A program made the translations under genes and the position numbers. From NCBI RefSeq assembly GCF_000422505.1, contig NZ_KE383867.1, positions 66,494-130,493 on the forward strand: a stretch of 64,000 bases of DNA. Direction: 5' to 3'. This DNA is from Paenibacillus pinihumi DSM 23905 = JCM 16419. Its GTDB lineage: Bacteria > Bacillota > Bacilli > Paenibacillales > Paenibacillaceae. Each line of letters begins with the position of its first letter. Within the stretch, counting starts at the first letter, position 1. This document shows positions 36,481 to 45,496 of the stretch, in pieces. The notes beneath the pieces were generated by a model. It saw only the letters and a program-made list of their open reading frames with translations. It did no database searches and was not told where the DNA came from.

Positions 36481-37989
36481 ATGAGTGAACTGAAAAATCA
36501 GACAATCTCAGGGTTTAAGTGGAATGGACTATTGGTATTTACAAATTTGGTTCTGAATGCATTAATGATTTTTATACTGGGTTATATTTTAAGTCCAGAG
36601 GATTTTGGACTTAGAGCCATCATTATTTTTGTCCTCGGCCTCTCCAAAATTATCACGGACTTTGGCATTTCACAAGCCATCATTCAGCATGAGAAGGTGA
36701 CGCAACCGGAGCTGAACAGCATATTTACTGTGAATGTTTTATCAGGAGTTATCATGTTTATCTGTGTGAATCTTTCAGCACCGCTGTTAGCAGATTATTA
36801 TGGAGCGGAGGAACTGAAGACACTTCTGCACAGTGCGTCCCTTTTATTTTTAATCGAACCGCTTGGGGTCGTATTTATAGCTTTGCTGGAAAAACAACTT
36901 CAATTCAAGCAACTGGCCCTGATTAATATGAATAAAACCTGGATTATGAATGTCACCATTATTGTATTTGCCCTTCTCGGGTTTCAGGTCTATTCTTTTA
37001 TCATCGGACAGTTTATTTCTACAATGTTTATTACGGTTTCGTTGTTTTGGCTTTTTAAAAAGAAGAAAGGCTGGTTCCCTGCCCTATACTTAAACTTTAG
37101 AAGTCTGAAACCCTATTATGCATTTGGAATATATGTTTCCGGAAAAAATATTCTAAACTACTTTGGCAGAAATTTCGATGAATTGATCGTAGGCAAGCTG
37201 CTCGGTATCGATCTGTTGGGCTATTACTCTTTTGCCAAGCAAGCGCTGGATAGGGTTATTGATCTGGTTATTCAGATTAGTACTAAAGTTACATATCCGG
37301 TATTTTGTAAAATACAGCAGGGTGAGAATGCTGTAATTCAATTTAGAAAAATGTATTATAAAATGACACATTTGGTTGCTTCAGCAGGATTACCGATTTT
37401 CGCGATGCTCTTTCTTATTGTACCTTCCGCTGTCCCGGTTGTCTTCGGTGACAAATGGGAACCATCGATCATTGTAATGCAGGTGCTGGCTTTGAAAGGA
37501 ATGGTCGATATTTTATCTGCCGGTTTTGCGACAAATGCTTTGTATGCTCATCATTCTTCAAAGACAGCTTTTTATGTGGATTTGATTCTGCTTCCGGTCA
37601 GGTTAATTACATTAATTGCTGCTTGTTACTATGGATTATCAGCAGTTGCCTTCGCATATTTATTATTTGTTCTTTTAAAGGCATGCATCTTGCAGGTACA
37701 AGTGAACCGGGTTTGTTCCATGTCATGGAGAGATTACTTGCTGCAGTTGCGCTCCCCATTCTTAATTTCCTGCGGTCTGGCCATTATTTGTTACGGTGTT
37801 CAGCAGTTTAATGATCAACTGTGGCTGGCAGTATTTGCAGTGGCGGGGTATGCAGCGTTGTATGTCTTATTTACTCGCCTGTTTAATCAGGCAATATATA
37901 TGGAAGTCGCTAATGAAGTTAGACCAATGTTCAACAAATTGCTTAAGCGTAAACAGAAGAAAATCATTCGTGATGGGATGGGAATGTAA
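36481..37989 (+). CDS. Wzx-like polysaccharide flippase (MOP superfamily)
   Basis: A 502-residue membrane protein with 12-14 hydrophobic helices, beginning with the family-typical SGFKWNGLLVFTNLVLNALMIFILGYILSP-like region (YILSPEDFGLRAI) and followed by DFGISQAIIQ. It flips lipid-linked repeat units across the membrane. Weak ribosome site GGGATAT. Its stop overlaps the next start by one base (TAATG). Confidence 0.9.
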   Translation: MSELKNQTISGFKWNGLLVFTNLVLNALMIFILGYILSPEDFGLRAIIIFVLGLSKIITDFGISQAIIQHEKVTQPELNSIFTVNVLSGVIMFICVNLSAPLLADYYGAEELKTLLHSASLLFLIEPLGVVFIALLEKQLQFKQLALINMNKTWIMNVTIIVFALLGFQVYSFIIGQFISTMFITVSLFWLFKKKKGWFPALYLNFRSLKPYYAFGIYVSGKNILNYFGRNFDELIVGKLLGIDLLGYYSFAKQALDRVIDLVIQISTKVTYPVFCKIQQGENAVIQFRKMYYKMTHLVASAGLPIFAMLFLIVPSAVPVVFGDKWEPSIIVMQVLALKGMVDILSAGFATNALYAHHSSKTAFYVDLILLPVRLITLIAACYYGLSAVAFAYLLFVLLKACILQVQVNRVCSMSWRDYLLQLRSPFLISCGLAIICYGVQQFNDQLWLAVFAVAGYAALYVLFTRLFNQAIYMEVANEVRPMFNKLLKRKQKKIIRDGMGM

Positions 37990-39086
37990 TGGTAGCTGGA
38001 TGGACGGAAATTATCATAAGTAGTGCAACCCGTGGGGTTGAGCTCCAGGGAAAGAAGGGGGATATGCCTCCGGGCCACAATGGTCCATGGAATGATCCGC
38101 AGACTCCAGTGCGCAATACCGCCCACTGGAGTCTTCTTTTTTTGGAAGCCTTCAAGCTTACGGGTGATGATACGTTTAAGCAGGCTGCTCTGAAGGCTGC
38201 CGATTATTTGGTTTCCCATGAAGCCAGACCCATGAATGCTACATTTTATTGCCGCTATACTTCAAGCAAAGATTTCTGTAATGGATTGATTGGTCAGGCA
38301 TGGGTTATTCAAGCTTTACTTCAATTGGGGGATTATTTTCAGCGGCCACAATATATTAACCTGGCTCAGGAGATTTTCTTGCTTCATGAAATAGATCAGC
38401 CTTCCGGTTTGTGGAGAATCCGCAATGTAGATGGTTCGATTGGTGGAATTAGTCATACCTTCAATCAGCAATTATGGTTTGCAGTGATGGGCGTGCTGCT
38501 AAATAAACTGCGGCCCCATGAAGATGTCCGGACACGAACAGACCGTTTTTTCGTTAAAATGATGGATCATCTCCAGCTCAGCCGTTCCGGACGGATTATT
38601 CATGTCATCGGTCATGTCAGACTGAAGTATAGACTCGTCAAGCAAGCCTATCGTTTTTATTTTAACCGTCATCAGCGGGAGCATCAATACTTGTTGGAGC
38701 ATGGATATCACAGTTTTAATCTGTATGCTTTTGCTGTTCTATATCATTTTGTTCCGGACCATTTTGTTTGGAAGATGAGTAATGTCAGGCAAATGCTCAA
38801 GAGGGCCATTAACTATACGCAAGATCCGGAATTTAAAGCGACAATACAGAGGAATAAATATTCATCTCCTTATAATCCGGTGGGAATTGAGATGGCCTGT
38901 GTGTTATCCGTCTTTAAAGACTATTTGGAAGACTTGAATGATCAAGAAGCTGGAGAATGGAGCCAACTTCAGCTCGAGCGACATTATAATCATGAACAGC
39001 ATTTGATGAATCAGAACACAAGTGACCCGGATACCTTATCTGCAAGACTGTATGAAGCAGGATTAATTCTGGAGAAGATCGGATAA
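37989..39086 (+). CDS. AglQ-like alpha/alpha-barrel (six-hairpin) protein of the polysaccharide locus
   Basis: A 365-residue soluble, helix-rich protein without signal peptide. Helical-pair repeats (AHWSLLFLEAFKLTGDDTFKQAALKAADYL; GLIGQAWVIQALLQLGDYF) resemble six-hairpin glycosidases and AGE-type epimerases, and proteins annotated as AglQ in glycosylation clusters. His/Trp/Arg-rich regions (SGLWRIRNVDGSIGG) could be a sugar site; no catalytic pair can be assigned. Tight coupling to wzx suggests a role on the repeat unit in the cytoplasm. Function unknown. Confidence 0.6.
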   Translation: MVAGWTEIIISSATRGVELQGKKGDMPPGHNGPWNDPQTPVRNTAHWSLLFLEAFKLTGDDTFKQAALKAADYLVSHEARPMNATFYCRYTSSKDFCNGLIGQAWVIQALLQLGDYFQRPQYINLAQEIFLLHEIDQPSGLWRIRNVDGSIGGISHTFNQQLWFAVMGVLLNKLRPHEDVRTRTDRFFVKMMDHLQLSRSGRIIHVIGHVRLKYRLVKQAYRFYFNRHQREHQYLLEHGYHSFNLYAFAVLYHFVPDHFVWKMSNVRQMLKRAINYTQDPEFKATIQRNKYSSPYNPVGIEMACVLSVFKDYLEDLNDQEAGEWSQLQLERHYNHEQHLMNQNTSDPDTLSARLYEAGLILEKIG

Positions 39087-39109
39087 TTTGTATGAAGGAG
39101 TTCAATTTC

Positions 39110-40246
39110 ATGAGTGAGGGAATCGATTACTTTATTGTGGCCCCAACCTCTTGGGATAAAGAGGGGTTGAAATATCGGCGTCATCGGCTTACAGAATTAT
39201 TACAGTCCAAAGAGAGTACCAGACATATCTACTGGATTTATCCGGACCATGATTCGTTCACATCCATATCAGTGCAGAATCACCCGAAAGTTACCCAGAT
39301 TAGTCTTCCATACGGCAGAGGGATGTTCAGATATGTAGGTAATATGTGCAATGCCATGATCCATAGTCCATTAAAACCGTACCTTGCTGAATCTTCCAGA
39401 AAGGTGCTTTTTTATACATACCCTTACTTCTCTCAATTAATCGGCTTATCTCAATGGGAGCGGGTCATTTATGATTGCAGTGATTACTGGTGCGGTACAT
39501 GGGTACCAAAAACCGGATTGCGCGGTATGGTGCAGCAGTTTAAAGCTTATATGATTCGCAGAACGGAGAATCAAATTTCATCCAGAGTAAATTTAGGATT
39601 TGCAACATCAGAATTTTTAGCTCGTCACATACATCAGCAATCTAACAAAAATTTCAAGGTTATTGAAAATGGGGTGGAATTCGATTTGTTTACACAAGTC
39701 CCCCCGGTGCGTGAAGAAGAAATTGAGCAGATACAAGGCGTCAAACTTGGATTCGTTGGGGGATTGAAGGCAAAAATTGATTATGAACTATTGCTTGAAG
39801 TCTCTAAACAGAAGCCGGAGTGGAATTTGCTTCTAATTGGTCCGGCTCACGGGACGATAGAAGATTTTGAAGCCCTTAAAGGAAGGCCCAATATTTTTTT
39901 CTTGGGTGGTAAGTCTCCTGATGCTGTTCCGGGTTACATGAAAAGATTGGATGTCGGTTTGATGCCTTACAAAAATATCGCATATAACCGGGCAGTTAGT
40001 CCGCTCAAGATGTTTGAATATATGGCAGCAGAAATTCCGGTTGTAGGCTGCGGGCTGCCGACAACTGATAAATATCAGGAGCCGGGTGTCTACTACCATA
40101 CAGATTGTAAAGCAGAGGCTTTCATTCAGGCATGCGAGCAGGCTTTACAGCTGAAGGACAAGGAAATATATCGCCTTAAGAGAATTCGCAGAGCGCAAGA
40201 GAATGATTGGCAAACCAAACTGGAGAGCATATACCGTTCGATTTAA
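39110..40246 (+). CDS. Glycosyltransferase (TuaH-like, GT-B)
   Basis: A 378-residue GT-B transferase resembling teichuronic-acid TuaH proteins: VIYDCSDYW in the first half, then KLGFVGGLKAKIDYELL, LLIGPAH, GRPNIFFLGGK, MPYKNIAYNRAVSPLKMFEYMAAEIPVVG. ATG 39092 is in frame, but AAGGAG at 39095-39100 places the start at ATG 39110. Donor unknown; GDP-mannose or UDP-glucuronate are both available from neighbouring genes. Confidence 0.85.
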   Translation: MSEGIDYFIVAPTSWDKEGLKYRRHRLTELLQSKESTRHIYWIYPDHDSFTSISVQNHPKVTQISLPYGRGMFRYVGNMCNAMIHSPLKPYLAESSRKVLFYTYPYFSQLIGLSQWERVIYDCSDYWCGTWVPKTGLRGMVQQFKAYMIRRTENQISSRVNLGFATSEFLARHIHQQSNKNFKVIENGVEFDLFTQVPPVREEEIEQIQGVKLGFVGGLKAKIDYELLLEVSKQKPEWNLLLIGPAHGTIEDFEALKGRPNIFFLGGKSPDAVPGYMKRLDVGLMPYKNIAYNRAVSPLKMFEYMAAEIPVVGCGLPTTDKYQEPGVYYHTDCKAEAFIQACEQALQLKDKEIYRLKRIRRAQENDWQTKLESIYRSI

Positions 40247-40268
40247 ATCAACAGGAGGTGCACGGTAC

Positions 40269-41642
40269 ATGAAAGTTGTGCTGTTATCTGGCGGGTCAGG
40301 CAAACGGCTTTGGCCTTTATCCAATGAGTCCAGGTCAAAGCAGTTTCTCAAAGTTCTGGAGGACCCAAACGGACAACTCGAATCCATGGTTCAACGGGTA
40401 TGGCGACAGCTCCATGATGCGGGGCTGGCAGATGATGTTTGTTTTGCTACAAGCAAATCTCAGGAGGAGATCTTTCGCAATCAATTGGGCAACCGTGTCA
40501 ATGTCATTCTGGAACCTGAAAGACGAGATACTTTTCCCGCTATTGCTCTGGTCTCTACCTATCTTTATTCCATTCAGGGTGTGGGGTTGAATGAGACCAT
40601 TGTCATCATGCCTGTTGATCCCTATGTAAATGACAACTTTTTTGATGATTTGGCTGTTTTACCCGATATATTAGCCCAATCTGAAGCCGAAATTGCGTTA
40701 ATTGGAGTTAAGCCAGATCATCCCTCTGAGAATTACGGTTATATAATTCCGGAACGGCAAATAAAAAATGGCTTGCTATCTTACATGGATGTTCAAAAAT
40801 TTGAAGAGAAACCCTCCAAGGAGAAAGCAGCAGCCTTGATTAAACAAGGTGCGCTGTGGAATTGCGGGGTTTTTGCTTTTAAGCTGGATCTTATCATTAA
40901 TTTGCTTATTCAATTAAATATTCCTATCCAATATGACGAAATGCTGAAGCAATACAACAGGTTGCCAAGCATTAGCTTTGATTACCAAGTGGTAGAGAAG
41001 ACCGGCAAAATTGCTGCCATGGTTCATGAAGGGAAATGGAAGGACTTGGGCACCTGGGATACCTTAACCTCTGAAATGGGGAATAAAGTTGTCGGTGGGG
41101 GAATTGTGACTCCGGATACTCAAAATACGCATCTGATTAACGAATTGGAAATACCGGTAACGATTATTGGTGCTTCAAACTTGATTGTTGCTGCTAGTCC
41201 AGATGGTATTTTAGTCAGTGATAAACAGCAAAGCTTCCGGATCAAGGATGTATTGAAGCATACAGATCATCGTCCAATGTACGAAGAGCGTCGATGGGGT
41301 TACTATAAGGTAATTGATTATATCAAGTATTCTCATCAAAATGAGGTGCTGACGAAAAGAATCTGTATTTATGAAGGTCGTAATTTAAGCTACCAATATC
41401 ACTGGAAACGTAATGAGATATGGACGGTTATATCTGGTGAAGGAGAACTGATTCAAGACGGGAGCTATAGAAAAATAAAACCAGGGGATGTTGTGAAAAT
41501 ACCGAGCGGCAGTAAACATAGTATTCGCGCTTTAAGCAATTTGGAAATTATTGAGGTTCAGACTGGGGCTGAACTGACTGAAGGGGACATTCACCGGATC
41601 TGCATGTCGTGGGAAGAAATATTAAAATCTATACAAGTGTGA
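40269..41642 (+). CDS. manC: Mannose-1-phosphate guanylyltransferase (type II, with isomerase-like cupin)
   Basis: A 457-residue bifunctional-type protein making GDP-mannose. The N-terminal nucleotidyltransferase (~1-330) has LLSGGSGKRLWPLSNESRSKQF-type loop (SGGSGKRLWPLS), VIMPVDPYV and FEEKPS. The C-terminal cupin (~345-457; RRWGYYKVID, YQYHWKRNEIWTVISGEGEL, PSGSKHSI) corresponds to the mannose-6-phosphate isomerase part. AGGAGGTG precedes ATG 40269. No phosphomannomutase gene is in the window. Confidence 0.92.
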   Translation: MKVVLLSGGSGKRLWPLSNESRSKQFLKVLEDPNGQLESMVQRVWRQLHDAGLADDVCFATSKSQEEIFRNQLGNRVNVILEPERRDTFPAIALVSTYLYSIQGVGLNETIVIMPVDPYVNDNFFDDLAVLPDILAQSEAEIALIGVKPDHPSENYGYIIPERQIKNGLLSYMDVQKFEEKPSKEKAAALIKQGALWNCGVFAFKLDLIINLLIQLNIPIQYDEMLKQYNRLPSISFDYQVVEKTGKIAAMVHEGKWKDLGTWDTLTSEMGNKVVGGGIVTPDTQNTHLINELEIPVTIIGASNLIVAASPDGILVSDKQQSFRIKDVLKHTDHRPMYEERRWGYYKVIDYIKYSHQNEVLTKRICIYEGRNLSYQYHWKRNEIWTVISGEGELIQDGSYRKIKPGDVVKIPSGSKHSIRALSNLEIIEVQTGAELTEGDIHRICMSWEEILKSIQV

Positions 41643-41668
41643 AATGAATACAATTAGAAATACCAGCT

Positions 41669-41702
41669 GCCGCTCCGGGAACGAGCGGCTATTTGTGCTT
41701 TA
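41669..41702 (+). terminator. Possible internal terminator/attenuator between manC and ugd
   Basis: GCCGCTC/GAGCGGC (41669-41675 with 41683-41689) followed by TATTTGTGCTTT. Seven-bp stem, T-rich but interrupted tail; a second potential target for antitermination in this operon. Confidence 0.45.
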
Positions 41703-41729
41703 AGAAATATATATAACGGGGTGTAGAGG

Positions 41730-43064
41730 ATGAAGCTTACAGTTGTTGGTACAGGATATGTAGGTTTGGTATCAGGTGTATGCTTTGCGGAAATGGGCAA
41801 TCATGTGATTTGTGTTGACAAGGATCAGGCGAAAGTGGAATTGCTGAAAAGTGGCACAGTACCTATTTATGAGCCGGGGCTGAAGGAACTGATGGACAAT
41901 AATACGAAGGCCGGACGTCTCCGTTTTACTTGTGAGCTGGGCCAGGCAGTCCAAGAATCGGATGTTATTATTTTGGCTGTGGGTACTCCGTCGCTTCCAA
42001 GTGGTGAGGCAGACTTGCAATACATTGAACAAGCAGCCAGAGATATTGCATTCGCATTAAATGACTTTAAAATCATTATGACCAAAAGTACAGTCCCTGT
42101 AGGCACAAATGAAAAGGTTAAAGCGATAATCAGGAGCCACACTGACCAGGAATTTGAGATTGTGTCCGTTCCTGAATTTTTGCGTGAAGGTTCAGCAGTG
42201 AGAGATACTTTTCATCCTGACAGAATTGTAATTGGGGTCGAGAATCGAGAAGCTGTATTGGGAATTGTGGAGCTTCATCGCCCTCTTACTGAAAATATTA
42301 TTGTTACAGATATTCGAAGTGCTGAAATGATCAAATATGCTTCAAATGCCTTTTTGGCCACCAAAATATCTTTTATTAATGAAATAGCAAATATTTGTGA
42401 AAAAGTAGGGGCGGATGTAACCAAGGTTGCAGAGGGAATGGGCTACGATAAACGAATTGGAGCCTCATTTCTTAATGCAGGCATAGGGTACGGAGGGTCA
42501 TGCTTTCCCAAGGACACTCAGGCACTCATTCAAATCGCTGGAAATGTAGACTATGACTTCAAATTATTGAAGTCTGTTGTGGATGTGAATAACGGGCAGA
42601 GATTTAATATTATTCATAAGTTAAAGTCAACATTGGGCGATCTTTACGGGAAGACAATTGCTATTTGGGGTCTGGCCTTCAAGCCGGATACAGATGACGT
42701 GCGGGCAGCACCTGCCTTTGACATTATTAATTCTTTATTGCAACTGGGCGCATCGGTGAGGGCCTATGATCCGGTTGCAGCAGAAAACTTCAAGCGGTTA
42801 ATCCAGCATGACAATCTTTATTACAGTGATAATGCCGAAGATGCTGCCAGACACGCCGATGCATTATGCATTGTAACCGAGTGGCGGGAATTCTCACAAT
42901 TCTCATTGCAAGAGATTCGTTCTTGGCTAAAGGCTCCGAATCTGATTGACGGACGCAATATTTATACGGAGGAAGAGCTCTTGAATACTGATTTTGTCTA
43001 CTATTCAGTAGGAAGACCTAAATTAAATAACGGAGTGAGAGAAGGAGCTCCTATTTTGTTATAA
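41730..43064 (+). CDS. ugd: UDP-glucose 6-dehydrogenase
   Basis: A 444-residue NAD-dependent enzyme oxidising UDP-glucose to UDP-glucuronate. Rossmann motif VVGTGYVGLVSGVCFAEMG; TKSTVPVGT; PEFLREGSAV; catalytic Cys in GYGGSCFPKDT; WGLAFKPDTDDVR in the C-terminal domain. Uses the product of GalU (28.2 kb). Full family length. A GGGGTGTAGAGG site precedes the ATG. Confidence 0.95.
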   Translation: MKLTVVGTGYVGLVSGVCFAEMGNHVICVDKDQAKVELLKSGTVPIYEPGLKELMDNNTKAGRLRFTCELGQAVQESDVIILAVGTPSLPSGEADLQYIEQAARDIAFALNDFKIIMTKSTVPVGTNEKVKAIIRSHTDQEFEIVSVPEFLREGSAVRDTFHPDRIVIGVENREAVLGIVELHRPLTENIIVTDIRSAEMIKYASNAFLATKISFINEIANICEKVGADVTKVAEGMGYDKRIGASFLNAGIGYGGSCFPKDTQALIQIAGNVDYDFKLLKSVVDVNNGQRFNIIHKLKSTLGDLYGKTIAIWGLAFKPDTDDVRAAPAFDIINSLLQLGASVRAYDPVAAENFKRLIQHDNLYYSDNAEDAARHADALCIVTEWREFSQFSLQEIRSWLKAPNLIDGRNIYTEEELLNTDFVYYSVGRPKLNNGVREGAPILL

Positions 43065-43120
43065 CCGCCGTTACTAATTCCATACATCCTTGCATATAAA
43101 GCATACGAGGTGATATTTTT

Positions 43121-43675
43121 ATGCAAAAATTAAATACGGGAATTGATGGGGTTTGGATTATAGAGCCAACAGTTCATCAGGATAACCGCGGTTTTTTCAC
43201 AGAATCATACAGCAAAAAAAATTATGAAGCATTCGGAATCGTCCCTGAGTTTGTTCAAGACAATCATTCATTATCCAAAGAGGCAGGAACCTTGAGAGGA
43301 CTCCATTACCAGTTGGATCCTTTTGCTCAGGGCAAGCTTGTGAGGGTATTAGCAGGTGCTATATATGATGTTGCTGTTGATATCCGAATTTCCTCTCCTA
43401 CTTTTGGTCAATGGGTTGGCGTTATACTTAGTGGGGATAATCATCGGCAGCTCTGGATTCCTCCAGGATTTGCTCATGGTTTTTGTACGTTAATACCTAA
43501 TACACAGGTTGCGTACAAAGTGGACCAATATTATAATGCCTCCGCGGATAGGGGGATAGCCTGGAATGATCCTGAGCTTGCTATTCCGTGGCCGATTAAT
43601 AATCCTTTGTTATCTGGAAAAGACAACACGTATCAGCCCCTTTCGGCGATTGAGCGGAAGGAGCTATTTCTATGA
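43121..43675 (+). CDS. rmlC: dTDP-4-dehydrorhamnose 3,5-epimerase
   Basis: A 184-residue cupin-fold epimerase, third step of dTDP-rhamnose synthesis. Motifs: DNRGFFTESYSKKNYE, FVQDNHSLS, the catalytic His in TLRGLHYQ, KLVRVLAGAIYDVAVD, and WIPPGFAHGF. GAGGTGAT site before the ATG. ATGA overlap with rmlD. Confidence 0.95.
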   Translation: MQKLNTGIDGVWIIEPTVHQDNRGFFTESYSKKNYEAFGIVPEFVQDNHSLSKEAGTLRGLHYQLDPFAQGKLVRVLAGAIYDVAVDIRISSPTFGQWVGVILSGDNHRQLWIPPGFAHGFCTLIPNTQVAYKVDQYYNASADRGIAWNDPELAIPWPINNPLLSGKDNTYQPLSAIERKELFL

Positions 43676-44541
43676 CCCGACCAGAAAGTGGGGAACGGAT
43701 TTTGGTAACGGGGGCTGGCGGACAATTAGGAAAGGAACTTGTCAAACTCCTGAATGCTAAGGGCATAGAGGTCTATGGGCTAACCCGCAATCAACTGGAT
43801 ATTACAGACTGCGAAGAAGTTCATAGCCTTATAGATCAAATTAGTCCTACGACAGTTATTCATGCTGCTGCATATACGCAGGTTGACCGTGCGGAGTCTG
43901 AACCGGAAGTTGCATTCCGTTGTAACGCTATTGGTACCCGCAATGTAGCTGTAGCGGCGGCCAGAGTCGGGGCCAAATTAGTTTATTTAAGCACGGATTA
44001 CGTATTTGACGGATATGGAAGCTCATCATACAACGAGTGGTCAGAGACATCACCCATTAATGTATATGGACAATCCAAGCTGGCAGGGGAAGAGTTTGTA
44101 CAGCAGCATCATAATCGATTCTTCATTATCCGTACCTCATGGGTGTATGGAGCACATGGAAATAATTTCGTGAAGACTATGCTTAAGCTGGGTGCGGAAC
44201 ATGGAGCAGTGAGAGTGGTCGAGGATCAAGTTGGTTCGCCAACCTACACTTATGATCTTGCATCGACAATCATAGCCATGCTGAAAACGGAAAAGTACGG
44301 TCTTTATCATGTATCCAATACAGGGCATTGCAGTTGGTTTGAATTCGCCCAGGAAATTTTTAAACAAGCTAAGATGGAGGTTCAAGTAACGCCTATCCCG
44401 ACTTCTGCCATGCCGCGGCCTGCTGCTCGACCTGCTTATTCCGTTATGGAGCCCTTTATGCTCAGGCTGAATGATCTCCCTTTATTGCCTTCCTGGCAGC
44501 AAGCTTTACAGCATTATTTGCTAAATAACCACACCGACTAA
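43672..44541 (+). CDS. rmlD: dTDP-4-dehydrorhamnose reductase
   Basis: A 289-residue NAD(P)H-dependent short-chain-type reductase, the last step to dTDP-L-rhamnose. TGAGGQLGKEL is the nucleotide loop; HAAAYTQVDRAE, STDYVFDGYG and YGQSKLAGEE (YxxxK) are family signatures. It completes the split rmlAB / rmlCD set of the locus. Confidence 0.95.
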   Translation: MTRPESGERILVTGAGGQLGKELVKLLNAKGIEVYGLTRNQLDITDCEEVHSLIDQISPTTVIHAAAYTQVDRAESEPEVAFRCNAIGTRNVAVAAARVGAKLVYLSTDYVFDGYGSSSYNEWSETSPINVYGQSKLAGEEFVQQHHNRFFIIRTSWVYGAHGNNFVKTMLKLGAEHGAVRVVEDQVGSPTYTYDLASTIIAMLKTEKYGLYHVSNTGHCSWFEFAQEIFKQAKMEVQVTPIPTSAMPRPAARPAYSVMEPFMLRLNDLPLLPSWQQALQHYLLNNHTD

Positions 44542-44563
44542 TGTTATAGAGGGAGAATGAATT

Positions 44564-45496
44564 ATGAAACGTTGGATGAAAATTTCAATCTGTGTTTGCA
44601 TTGTGCTCGTATTTGGAATTGCCGGGACGCTCCTTTATTTGAACCGGGCAGTAAACACAATGGCGAAGCAGATGTATGAGCCGCTGGCTCTTGAAGACCG
44701 TTCTCCTTCAACTCTTAACATGGCAACGTTAGATAGGGCTTCAGAGGATACTCTGAAGCCTTTCATTGTGCTTCTTATCGGAGTGGATGAACGACAAAAG
44801 GATAGTGGACGTTCAGATAGTCTTATGCTGCTGGCGGTCAACCCTGCCAAGGAGTCTATTCTTATGTTTAATATTCCGCGAGATACAAGAACGAATATTA
44901 TTGGGCGTGGAATAGAAGACAAAATTAACCATGCATATGCTTTTGGGGGTACAGAGATGTCTGTGCGGACGGTTGAAAGTTTTATCAACTTTCCAATCGA
45001 CTATTATATTAAGGTTAATATGGAGGGGCTTGTACACCTGGTAGACAGTGTTGGAGGGATTGAAGTGGAGAACCATTTCCCATTCAGCTACAATGGTTTT
45101 AGCTTTGAGAAAGGAATTTTGGCATTGAATGGAGAGAAAGCGCTTTCTTATTCGCGAATGCGCTTTGATGATCCGCGTGGAGACTTGGGCCGCAATGAGC
45201 GACAGCGCGAGATCATCAAAGCACTTGTTCGGCAGAGCATAACATGGAAAAGTTTAACAAATTTACAATCGATTATGGATGAAATTGGTCAATCCGTTAA
45301 AACGAATATGCAGTTTGAGATGATGAAGGAAATTTTCTTATCTTATCGACCCAAGATTAAAGAAGTAAGCAGTCTGGAGATTGAGGGAAGAGGCCAAAAG
45401 ATTAATAGTATTTATTATTTTATTGTAGATGAATCTACTCGTATCTCAGTCCATAACAAGCTGGCTAATTTTATGTCAGTTGAAGGTGGGTTGTAA
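44564..45496 (+). CDS. LytR-CpsA-Psr (LCP) family cell-wall polymer ligase
   Basis: A 310-residue membrane-anchored protein: one N-terminal TM helix (~5-27) then an extracytoplasmic LCP domain (~60-270) with VLLIGVDERQKDSGRSDSLM, the conserved Arg-rich FNIPRDTRTNI, INHAYAFGG, DSVGGIEVEN, and the late RMRFDDPRGDLGRNERQ. LCP enzymes transfer undecaprenyl-linked polymers to peptidoglycan, so the polymer of this locus may be wall-bound (capsule-like) rather than free slime. AGAGGGAG site. It is the last gene of the operon and overlaps the convergent gene by 21 bases. Confidence 0.92.
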   Translation: MKRWMKISICVCIVLVFGIAGTLLYLNRAVNTMAKQMYEPLALEDRSPSTLNMATLDRASEDTLKPFIVLLIGVDERQKDSGRSDSLMLLAVNPAKESILMFNIPRDTRTNIIGRGIEDKINHAYAFGGTEMSVRTVESFINFPIDYYIKVNMEGLVHLVDSVGGIEVENHFPFSYNGFSFEKGILALNGEKALSYSRMRFDDPRGDLGRNERQREIIKALVRQSITWKSLTNLQSIMDEIGQSVKTNMQFEMMKEIFLSYRPKIKEVSSLEIEGRGQKINSIYYFIVDESTRISVHNKLANFMSVEGGL

